This document shows positions 20,829 to 26,317 of a stretch of 26,317 bases of DNA, one piece after another. Where the stretch lies: the NCBI GenBank assembly GCA_038223055.1, contig JBBRHF010000036.1, forward strand, positions 1 through 26,317, written 5' to 3'. The position numbers and the translations under genes were made by a program. The notes under the pieces were generated by a model. The model was not told the origin of the DNA, ran no database searches, and saw only the letters and a program-made list of their open reading frames with translations. The stretch comes from JBBRHF01 sp038223055 (lineage in GTDB: Bacteria > Actinomycetota > Actinomycetes > JACCUZ01). The first letter of the stretch is position 1. Every line of letters begins with the position of its first letter.

Positions 20829-21913
20829 GCAGCGGCAGCGACAAGACCGAGAAACCCACCCCCAAGAAGATCAAGGACTCGCGCAAGGAAGGCCAGATCG
20901 CGCGGACCCAGGACCTGGGTGCGTGGGTGGTCGTGCTCGCCTCGATCTACATGATCAAGTACACCCTGCACAGCGGCGGCCCTCGCGTGCAGCGACTGTT
21001 CCGCGACGCCATGGAGATGATCGGTACGCCGAGCGAGGCGGGCGCCCTCGCGGTCCTCGTCGAGGGCGCGAGGGTCACTGCGCTTCTCGCCGTGCCGTTT
21101 GCCGTGGTGCTGTGCGCCGCCGGCGTCGCGGCCGGCGCGGCGCAGGGCGGGGTGCACCTGGCCACCAAGAACCTCAAGCCCAAGGTCGCCCGGCTCAACC
21201 CGATGAAGGGGTTCAAACGGATCGCCGGCCCCGAGGCCGGCTGGGAGGCGGTGAAGGCGGTCGCGAAGAGCAGCGTCGCGGCCTACCTCGCCTACAAGGC
21301 GGTCAAGGAACTCGCGCCCATCCTCGCCGGCTCCGGCTCGCCGTTCCTGAGCACGCTGGGCCTCGTGGCGGGGACCGCTGCGCGGCTGATGCGCGACGTC
21401 GCGATCGCCGGGCTGATCATGGGCCTGGCCGACTACGCCTACCAGAAGCGCAAGATGGACAAGCAGTTGAAGATGACCAAGGAGGAGGTCAGGCAGGAGA
21501 ACAAGTCCTCCGAGGGCGATCCGCAGCTCAAGGGCGCGATCCGGCAGCGGCAGCTGGCGATGAGCCGCAACCGGATGATGTCGGCCGTCGCGGACGCCGA
21601 CGTCGTACTGGTCAACCCCACCCACGTCGCGGTGGCCCTGCGTTATCAGGCCGAGAAGGGCGCCCCGCGGGTGGTCGCGAAGGGCCGCGGTATCGTCGCC
21701 GCCCGGATCCGCGAGGAGGCCGACAAGCACCGGATCCCGATGGTGTCCGACGTCCCGCTGGCCCGCGCGCTGGAAAAGGCCTGCAAGCTCGACCAGGAGA
21801 TCCCCGCCGAGCTGTTCGCCGCGGTCGCGCAGGTCCTCGCGTTCGTGCTCGCCTTGCGGGCCAGGGGTTCCGCCGCAGGCACCCACCGGGTCCCTGTCCC
21901 CTCGCGTCGCTGA
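20825..21913 (+). CDS. flhB: Flagellar export specificity-switch protein FlhB
   Basis: A 362-residue FlhB starting at GTG 20825. The N-terminus has the canonical DKTEKPTPKKIKDSRKEGQIART. Four membrane helices follow (about 32-48, 85-107, 147-165 and 178-203), then the cytoplasmic domain with KMTKEEVRQENKSSEGDPQLKGAIR and the self-cleavage motif NPTH (264-267), ALRY and the C-terminal VPLARALEKACKLDQEIPAELFAAVAQVLAFV. Autocleavage between Asn264 and Pro265 with FliK input switches export from hook to filament. After that the C-tail (ARGSAAGTHRVPVPSRR) is unconserved and ends inside a 17-bp tandem repeat, so the last residues may have arisen by repeat expansion. flhA normally follows, but here a marR-cupin island intervenes. 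Confidence 0.96.
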   Translation: MSSGSDKTEKPTPKKIKDSRKEGQIARTQDLGAWVVVLASIYMIKYTLHSGGPRVQRLFRDAMEMIGTPSEAGALAVLVEGARVTALLAVPFAVVLCAAGVAAGAAQGGVHLATKNLKPKVARLNPMKGFKRIAGPEAGWEAVKAVAKSSVAAYLAYKAVKELAPILAGSGSPFLSTLGLVAGTAARLMRDVAIAGLIMGLADYAYQKRKMDKQLKMTKEEVRQENKSSEGDPQLKGAIRQRQLAMSRNRMMSAVADADVVLVNPTHVAVALRYQAEKGAPRVVAKGRGIVAARIREEADKHRIPMVSDVPLARALEKACKLDQEIPAELFAAVAQVLAFVLALRARGSAAGTHRVPVPSRR

Positions 21914-21966
21914 CCCCCTCGCGTCGCTGACCCCGTCCCGTCGCTGACCTCGTCCCGCCGCTGACC
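21899..21966 (+). repeat. Four 17-bp tandem repeats across the flhB stop codon
   Basis: Units CCCTCGCGTCGCTGACC at 21899-21915 and 21916-21932 are identical; those at 21933-21949 and 21950-21966 differ at a few bases. Each unit contains TGA. The first TGA (21911-21913) is the flhB stop, and because 17 is not a multiple of three the TGAs at 21911, 21928 and 21945 fall in all three frames. Confidence 0.9.
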
Positions 21967-22082
21967 CCGGCTTGCCCCTCACCCCGCTACGGGCAGCCCC
22001 TTCACCTCCGCCACGGTCAGGCAAGAACCGTTCCCACTCCAGGTCCACTTCGACTGGTGGGGCCGCCGCCGCCGCCCGTCGT

Positions 22083-22128
22083 AACGTCCGAACAAGCGGA
22101 GTCCATGGCGCACCCTTGTTCGGACGTT
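22083..22128. terminator. Perfect 14-bp inverted repeat between convergent flhB and marR
   Basis: AACGTCCGAACAAG (22083-22096) and its exact complement (22115-22128) enclose an 18-base loop. Outside the perfect arms GCCGCC-type and GGCGGC-type flanks (about 22064-22080, 22129-22136) can extend the stem with bulges. It lies between the 3' ends of flhB (+) and marR (-), so a bidirectional terminator is the simplest reading. There is no clear T-tract on either strand. A protein-binding site is an alternative. Confidence 0.7.
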
Positions 22129-22138
22129 GTGGCGGCTC

Positions 22139-22188
22139 GGGCGGTCGGGCGGTCGGGCGGTCGGGCGGTCGGGCAGGTCGGGCGGCTC
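22139..22188. repeat. 8-bp tandem repeats before the marR 3' end
   Basis: Four exact copies of GGGCGGTC (22139-22170) are followed by GGGCAGGTC and GGGCGGCTC variants to 22188, and preceded by GGCGGCTC. The array is non-coding and lies three bases from the marR stop codon. The remainder of the 278-base flhB-marR gap (21967-22082) shows no gene or clear signal. Confidence 0.85.
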
Positions 22189-22191
22189 TGA

Positions 22192-22689
22192 TCAGAGGTA
22201 CATCGCGCGCAACTGGGGATCGAGCGTCGCGGATTCGCCGCCGGCCATGGTGGTGAGCACGGCTCGCATCCCGGCCACCGTGGCGTGCCCGTGCTCGCGA
22301 GCCAACTGTCGTTCTTGGCTCTGATGGAATGCCCTCGCCGCGGCGAGCGCCCGCCGCCCCCGCGGCGCCAGCTCCACCGGGCGGGCTCGGGCGTCGTGCG
22401 GGTCGGTCCGGCGACGTACGTAGTCGCGCTGCTCCATGTCCCCCACGAGCTGCGCCGCACCCTGCTTGCTGATCTCCAGCCGTACGGCGAGCTCGCTCAC
22501 CGTCATCGCCCCCGCTGCGAGCGTCCGGAACACGAAGCCGTCCGATCGGCCGAGGTCGTCGAAGCCTTGCTCGGCCAGCGCTGACCGCAGTGCCCGGACG
22601 AACTCCTGGTAGGCCTTCGCGAGGAGCAAACCCAGGTCAGGCGCGGCCAGGTCCGGCGCGGCCAGGTCCGGCGCAGCTTGGTCGGTCAT
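22192..22689 (-). CDS. MarR-family transcriptional regulator
   Basis: A 165-residue protein on the minus strand. The winged helix-turn-helix is visible: FRTLAAGAMTVSELAVRLEISKQGAAQLVGDMEQRDYVRRRTDPHDARARPVELAPRGRRAL (about residues 54-114), in which the recognition helix ISKQGAAQLV and wing D-P-x-D-x-R-A are typical. Flanking helices (LLLAKAYQEFVRALRSALAEQGF and the last 45 residues) would form the dimer interface. MarR proteins are usually autorepressors relieved by a small ligand. The N-terminus contains AAPDL three times from a 15-bp repeat. It is divergent from the cupin gene, sharing a 45-bp palindromic promoter region, so it probably controls both. It has no known flagellar role and looks like an insertion in the cluster. 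Confidence 0.9.
   Translation of the reverse strand: MTDQAAPDLAAPDLAAPDLGLLLAKAYQEFVRALRSALAEQGFDDLGRSDGFVFRTLAAGAMTVSELAVRLEISKQGAAQLVGDMEQRDYVRRRTDPHDARARPVELAPRGRRALAAARAFHQSQERQLAREHGHATVAGMRAVLTTMAGGESATLDPQLRAMYL
22633..22677 (-). repeat. Three 15-bp tandem repeats in marR
   Basis: On the plus strand the units CAGGTCAGGCGCGGC, CAGGTCCGGCGCGGC and CAGGTCCGGCGCAGC follow one another. On the coding strand they give Ala-Ala-Pro-Asp-Leu three times (residues 5-19), ahead of the conserved MarR fold. Confidence 0.92.
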
Positions 22690-22693
22690 GCCT

Positions 22694-22738
22694 GCATACT
22701 AGACAAGCCAGCTTGGACAACCTAGCTTGTCTGTATGC
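22694..22738. promoter_or_regulatory. Divergent marR/cupin promoters with nested MarR-type operators
   Basis: The gap is nearly one inverted repeat: GCATAC-T-AGACAAGC at the left mirrors GCTTGTCT-GTATGC at the right. Inside lie two overlapping smaller palindromes, CAAGC-CA-GCTTG (22704-22715) and GACAACCTAGCTTGTC (22716-22731). For the cupin, TAGACA (22700-22705), 17 bases, TAGCTT (22723-22728) fit -35/-10 boxes six bases before ATG 22735. For marR, TAGTAT (complement of 22696-22701) is a -10 six bases before its ATG. Both transcripts could be leaderless, and a bound MarR dimer would cover both promoters. Binding is inferred. Confidence 0.65.
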
Positions 22739-23121
22739 CATCGACTTGTTTCGTCATCGCGTCCAACACCGCCCCCCGCTTTGAGCTGCCGGGCATCGCT
22801 TTCACCGGCATGGCCGCGCCCAGCCGGGGTTCCCGGGAGGTCTGCACCTGGATGATCACCGTCGCGCCCGGACTCGTCTCGCCTGAGGCACACTCGCTCG
22901 ACCGCGACGAGGTGTTCACGGTGCTTGCCGGAACGCTTCGGCTGCACCCCGATGCCGAGCCGCTGCTCCCTGGTGATGCCGCGGTGGTGCCTGCCGGCGT
23001 TCCCATCCAGCTGTCCAACCCGGGGACCGAGGCGGCGCGCGCCTTCGTCGTCGTACCCGGTGGCTTTTCGGCGTCCGCCGCGGCCGGCACGCCCATCGCT
23101 ACCCCGCCCTGGGCGCTCTAG
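22735..23121 (+). CDS. Small cupin-domain protein with degenerate metal site
   Basis: A 128-residue single-domain cupin. The N-terminus (IASNTAPRFELPGIAFTGMAAPSRGS) is typical of a group of small actinobacterial cupins, supporting ATG 22735. Motif 1 is represented by His53, Glu59 and Gly66 (HSLDRDEVFTVLAG), but the second His of the HxH pair is Leu55. Motif 2 is G80-x5-PAG-x2-I91-x3-N95, with Ile where the third metal His usually stands. Metal binding is therefore doubtful, and the barrel may bind an organic ligand. There is no ribosome-binding site upstream. It is divergently paired with marR and is probably its target. Substrate and pathway are unknown. No flagellar link is visible. Confidence 0.85.
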   Translation: MPSTCFVIASNTAPRFELPGIAFTGMAAPSRGSREVCTWMITVAPGLVSPEAHSLDRDEVFTVLAGTLRLHPDAEPLLPGDAAVVPAGVPIQLSNPGTEAARAFVVVPGGFSASAAAGTPIATPPWAL

Positions 23122-23343
23122 CTCGCCGCACCACGGAGAGCGATCAAGGGATAGCGGGCCAGTGCCCGGCCGCCACAGCGTTTCCCACCGCCGCCGCCGG
23201 CCCCTCAGCTGGGACCGATGGGGCTGGCGAGTCCCGGTGGGACAGATAGGGCTGATGGGAGGGATGGGGCCGGCGAGACGGGAAGGCAGACGTGTTGGGG
23301 AAGGGATGGCGGAGAGAGGCGGAGGGGGAGGAGGGGGGAGGGC
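23122..23343 (+). other. Non-coding G-rich upstream region of flhA
   Basis: No gene is supported between the cupin stop (23121) and flhA (23450). The plus strand from about 23217 to 23343 is very rich in purines. It has a direct repeat GATGGGGCYGGCGAG at 23217-23231 and 23263-23277, 46 bases apart. A G-tract set GGG-N5-GGG-N1-GGG-N2-GGGG at 23249-23269 fits the usual G-quadruplex pattern. Further G runs lie at 23297-23342. GGGAC (23211-23215) and GTCCC (23231-23235) can pair as a small hairpin. The direct repeat could be an activator site upstream of the predicted flhA promoter. Confidence 0.5.
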
Positions 23344-23371
23344 TCAAGAACGGCGCGCGGGATGCCGACAT
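23341..23371 (+). promoter_or_regulatory. Putative sigma-28-type promoter for flhA
   Basis: GGCTCAA (TCAA at 23344-23347), a 16-base spacer and GCCGACAT at 23364-23371, with the same layout and spacing as the sites before flgB and fliM. GCCGACAT differs from the B. subtilis-type GCCGATAT by one base. Transcription would begin near 23378, giving a leader of about 72 bases. A promoter is needed here because the marR-cupin island separates flhA from flhB. Confidence 0.62.
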
Positions 23372-23449
23372 CACTAGAGCCAGGACGGCACACCGCACCA
23401 ACGGCCACGGACTCGGTCGCTCAACTGCGTCGCACCCAGAAGAGGTTCC

Positions 23450-25561
23450 GTGCCGTCCACTCCCGCCCCTCCTTCCGCTAGCCGCGGCGCCTCCGCTCCC
23501 AAACCCGGTGGCAAGAAGGTCGCGACGATCGCCATCCCGCTCGCCATCGTCGCGATCGTGGTCATGCTCGTCGTGCCGATGCCGGCGGTCCTGCTCGACG
23601 TCCTGATCGCCGCGAACATCGCGTTCGGCCTGCTGATCCTGCTGATCGCCATGCAGGTCAAGCGCCCACTGGACTTCGCCGTCTTCCCGTCGCTGATCCT
23701 CGTCGCGACGCTGTTCCGGCTCGCCTTGAACGTGAGCTCGACCCGCCTGGTGCTGCTCGACGGCTACGCCGGCAAGGTGATCGAGGCGTTCGGGCACTTC
23801 GTCATCGGCGGCTCGCTGGTCGTCGGCCTGGTGGTCTTCCTGATCCTGGTCGTCATCCAGTTCCTCGTCATCACCAACGGCGCCGGTCACGTCGCCGAGG
23901 TCGGGGCCCGGTTCACCCTCGATGCCATGCCGGGCAAGCAGATGGCCATCGACGCCGACCTCAACGCCGGTCTCATCGACGAGACCCAGGCCCGTCGCCG
24001 TCGCGAGGACGTCAGCGCGGAGGCAGACTTCTACGGCGCGATGGACGGCGCCAGCAAGTTCGTCAAGGGCGACGCCATGGCTGGCATCGTCATCATCATC
24101 ATCAACCTGTTCGGCGGCTTCGCGATCGGCATGGTCCAGAAGGGCTTGCCGCTGTCCGAGGCCATCTCGAAGTACAGCCTGCTGACCATCGGCGACGGTC
24201 TCGTCACCCAGATCCCCGCTCTCCTGCTATCGGTGGCCACCGGGCTGATCGTGACCCGGTCGACCACCAAGGGCGGCATGGGCGAGGACATCGTGCGCCA
24301 GTTCGGGGCGCAGCGGCACGCGCTGCGGCTCGGCGGCGGCTTCGTCATGGCGCTGGCCCTGATCCCCGGCATCCCGAAGCTGCCGTTCCTCATCGTCGGC
24401 GGCGCGATCCTGTTCGTCGCCCAGCGGCTGCCGCAGATCACCGAGGACGAGCTCGAAGAGATCGCGGCCGACGAGTCGGCCGCCGCGGCGGCGATGCCCA
24501 ACGCCGACTCGCCCGAGAGCCTCGCCGACGCCATGCGTATCGACCCCATCGAACTCGAGCTCGCCCCAGACCTGCTCGACCTGGTGGACCCGGCGGTCGG
24601 CGGCGACCTGCTCGATCGCGTTCGCGCCCTGCGCCGCAAGGTGGCCGTCGACCTCGGCCTGGTGCTGCCGCGCGTGCGCACCCGGGACAACCTCGACCTG
24701 CCGCTCTCGACGTACGCCGTGCGCCTGAACGGTGTCGAGGTCGCCCGCGGCGAGGCGCCTCCCGGCTGCATCCTCGCGATCGGGGATGCCATCGACATGC
24801 TGCCCGGTCGCGCTACAGTGGAACCCGTGTTCGGGCTTCCGGGCAAGTGGGTCCCGATCGAGTTGCGCCACCAGGCCGAGATCGGCGGGGCAACTGTGGT
24901 CGACCGGGCCTCTGTCCTCACCACCCACCTGGCCGAGGTCGTGCGGGTCAACGCCGCGCAGCTGCTCGGCCGCGAGGACGTCCGGATGCTTACCGAGATG
25001 ATCAAGCGCACGCACCCCTCGGTCGTCGAGGAGCTGACGCCGGCGATCCTCTCGCTGGGCGAGGTGCAGCGCGTCCTGCAGGCCCTGCTGGCCGAACAGG
25101 TGCCGATCCGCGACCTGGTCCGCATCTTCGAGAGTCTTTCCCTGCGGGCACGTACGTCGACCGACGTCGAGGGGCTCGTCGAGGCGATCCGCGCGACACT
25201 CGGGGCCGCGGTCGCCACGCCGTACCTCGTGGACGGCAGGCTCCCCGTGCTCACCTTCAATCCGCGACTCGAGCAGTCGTTGCTCGAGTCGGTGCGACCG
25301 GCTGAGACCGGCTCGTTCCTGCTCCTGGACGGCGAGCGGGTCGAGTCGCTGCTGCGAGACGTCGCGCAGGCCCTCGACCTCGCCGAGCAGACCGGCCGAT
25401 CGCCGGTCCTGGTTTGCTCCCCTCAGATCCGCGCCGCTGTGCGGCGCATCCTTGGCACGTCGCTTCCCCGGTTGCCGATCCTCGGCTACGGCGAGGTCGG
25501 CAACGGCCAGAACATCGACACGATAGGGGTGGTGGGCGGTGCCTACGCAGCTATTGCTTGA
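23450..25561 (+). CDS. flhA: Flagellar export gate protein FlhA
   Basis: A 703-residue FlhA, the normal size. The N-terminal half (about 23-330) has eight predicted membrane helices. It carries the FHIPEP family signature LFRLALNVSSTRLVLL (88-103) and the cytoplasmic loop motif DAMPGKQMAIDADLNAGLI (158-176), where charged residues are tied to proton use. The C-terminal cytoplasmic domain (about 360-703) has VRTRDNLDLPLSTYAVRLNGVEVARGE, HLAEVVRVNAAQLLGREDVRMLTEMIKRTHPSVVEEL and VPIRDLVRIFESLSLRARTSTDVEGLVEAIRATLG. It binds chaperone-substrate complexes in a nonameric ring. Start GTG 23450 has AGAGG at 23441-23445. Ser/Pro/Ala-rich residues 1-20 are variable. The flhF-like gene overlaps its 3' end by 23 bases. 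Confidence 0.96.
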   Translation: MPSTPAPPSASRGASAPKPGGKKVATIAIPLAIVAIVVMLVVPMPAVLLDVLIAANIAFGLLILLIAMQVKRPLDFAVFPSLILVATLFRLALNVSSTRLVLLDGYAGKVIEAFGHFVIGGSLVVGLVVFLILVVIQFLVITNGAGHVAEVGARFTLDAMPGKQMAIDADLNAGLIDETQARRRREDVSAEADFYGAMDGASKFVKGDAMAGIVIIIINLFGGFAIGMVQKGLPLSEAISKYSLLTIGDGLVTQIPALLLSVATGLIVTRSTTKGGMGEDIVRQFGAQRHALRLGGGFVMALALIPGIPKLPFLIVGGAILFVAQRLPQITEDELEEIAADESAAAAAMPNADSPESLADAMRIDPIELELAPDLLDLVDPAVGGDLLDRVRALRRKVAVDLGLVLPRVRTRDNLDLPLSTYAVRLNGVEVARGEAPPGCILAIGDAIDMLPGRATVEPVFGLPGKWVPIELRHQAEIGGATVVDRASVLTTHLAEVVRVNAAQLLGREDVRMLTEMIKRTHPSVVEELTPAILSLGEVQRVLQALLAEQVPIRDLVRIFESLSLRARTSTDVEGLVEAIRATLGAAVATPYLVDGRLPVLTFNPRLEQSLLESVRPAETGSFLLLDGERVESLLRDVAQALDLAEQTGRSPVLVCSPQIRAAVRRILGTSLPRLPILGYGEVGNGQNIDTIGVVGGAYAAIA

Positions 25562-26317
25562 GGGTCCGGACATCGAGGCGCTGCTGGCCCGGGTGCGCGA
25601 GGAACACGGCCCGGACGTCCGCATCGTGGCGGCGGACAAGGTGCGCAGCGGCGGGTTCGCCGGGTTCTTCGCGCACGAGCGCTACGCCGTGACGATCGAG
25701 ATCGGTGCAGACGTTACAGACGGTGCAGCCGGTGCTGACGGCCTCGACGGTGAAAACCTGTCCGCCCAGCCCCCCGCGCCGGCCGCTCCCGCCCCCGTCG
25801 TCCCTCGGCCGGTTGCGCCGCCCACGTCGTGGCCGAAGGCTGGCACACCCGGCCGCTGGGACCTCCCCGAGGCTGCCGGTGTGCCCGGCTCATTGCTGGA
25901 GTTGGCGGCTGCTATCGATGCCGTCGAGGCAGCGCAGGCCGCCGAGGCCGGAATCGTGATGAGCACTGCCGCGATGGACCGGTCTCCCGCTGCGAACAGT
26001 GGAGCCGAGGACGCACACAGGGCCAACGACACTCGCGGCGTCGAGTCGGCCAGGGAACGCAACGGCTACTCCGGACCGCCGCCGGTGCTCTCGACCGATG
26101 GCGCCGACTTCGCCGAGATCCTGGCGGGGTTGGCCCGCTCGACCCAGGTCGTGACACCGGTCAACGGGGCGGCGGCGACGGTCCGGCCGTTTGTCCCCCT
26201 TACGATCCGGCGCGCTGAAATGGACCGCGCCGCAGCTACGGGGGCCTCTGGGGTGCACGCCACGCCGCCCACCGCCGTGCCGCCGCCCGCCGTGCCGCCG
26301 CCCGCCGTGCCGCCGCC
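25539..26317 (+). CDS. flhF: FlhF-like protein, N-terminal part (runs off right edge)
   Basis: From GTG 25539 (AGGGG at 25525-25529) the frame stays open to the window end, at least 259 residues. The first 55 residues (LLLEGPDIEALLARVREEHGPDVRIVAADKVRSGGFAGFFAHERYAVTIEI) resemble the FlhF N-terminal domain (G..pdIe.LLarvreE.G..aril...kvr.GG...FFark.yev..e). FlhF is an SRP-type GTPase that sets the place and number of flagella. Beyond residue 57 it is an Ala/Pro/Gly-rich linker with short helices (LLELAAAIDAVEAAQAAEAG; FAEILAGLARSTQV). No GTPase motif has appeared by the right edge, so the identity rests on the N-domain and on the flhA-flhF order. The linker is longer than usual and ends in a 15-bp repeat. 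Confidence 0.72.
   Translation, partial: MPTQLLLEGPDIEALLARVREEHGPDVRIVAADKVRSGGFAGFFAHERYAVTIEIGADVTDGAAGADGLDGENLSAQPPAPAAPAPVVPRPVAPPTSWPKAGTPGRWDLPEAAGVPGSLLELAAAIDAVEAAQAAEAGIVMSTAAMDRSPAANSGAEDAHRANDTRGVESARERNGYSGPPPVLSTDGADFAEILAGLARSTQVVTPVNGAAATVRPFVPLTIRRAEMDRAAATGASGVHATPPTAVPPPAVPPPAVPP
26274..26317 (+). repeat. 15-bp tandem repeat in flhF-like gene, cut by the window edge
   Basis: GCCGTGCCGCCGCCC at 26274-26288, again at 26289-26303, and 14 bases of a third copy to 26317. They encode Ala-Val-Pro-Pro-Pro. The true copy number is not visible because the window ends here. Confidence 0.9.

Noticed and set aside
21899..22188. CRISPR array or attachment site in the flhB-marR gap
   Set aside because: The units are 17 and 8 bp, contiguous and without unique spacers, so they are simple tandem repeats. 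No tRNA, integrase or flanking duplication is present.

Overview
The window is a long, almost uninterrupted flagellar gene cluster from a high-GC Gram-positive bacterium, most likely a motile actinomycete of the Nocardioides/Propionibacteriales type. That placement is inferred from the GC-rich codon use, the alanine/proline/threonine-rich linkers, the absence of P- and L-ring genes, and the gene order. The genus cannot be fixed from the sequence alone. No rRNA, tRNA, CRISPR, IS element or phage gene was seen.

Layout (all flagellar genes on + strand): the 3' end of a flagellin gene (fliC) with a strong hairpin; fliD-fliS-small unknown ORF; then flgB-flgC-fliE-fliF-fliG-fliH-fliI-fliJ-(NlpC/P60+SLT peptidoglycan hydrolase)-fliK-flgD-flgE; flbD-motA-motB-fliL; fliM-fliN(Y-like)-fliO-fliP-fliQ-fliR-flhB; a two-gene non-flagellar island (marR on the minus strand, cupin on the plus strand); then flhA and the 5' part of an flhF-like gene that runs off the right edge. 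Most neighbours overlap by 1 or 4 bases (TGATG, ATGA or GTGA), implying translational coupling. Together they encode the filament cap and chaperone, proximal rod, MS ring, C ring, export ATPase complex, export gate, hook and hook-length control, and stator. Hook-filament junction (flgK, flgL), distal rod (flgF/flgG), fliA, flgM and csrA/fliW are not in this window.

The most informative regulatory signal is a set of three sites with identical architecture, CTCAA - 16 nt - GCCGA, placed just before flgB, fliM and flhA. They resemble promoters of the sigma-28 (FliA/WhiG) family and would divide the cluster into transcription units. The fliM site lies so close to the GTG start that the mRNA may be leaderless. 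A weaker variant precedes flbD.

Other points of note: a two-domain peptidoglycan hydrolase in the position where other bacteria use FlgJ; a FliM without the N-terminal CheY-binding motif; a FliP with a repeat-bearing N-terminal extension; MotB with Asn in place of the usual Asp of the GHTD peptidoglycan-binding motif; in-frame 15-bp tandem repeats in four separate genes; a 17-bp tandem repeat across the flhB stop codon that closes all three frames; and a marR/cupin pair with mirror-image, possibly leaderless divergent promoters embedded in a nested palindrome, splitting flhB from flhA.
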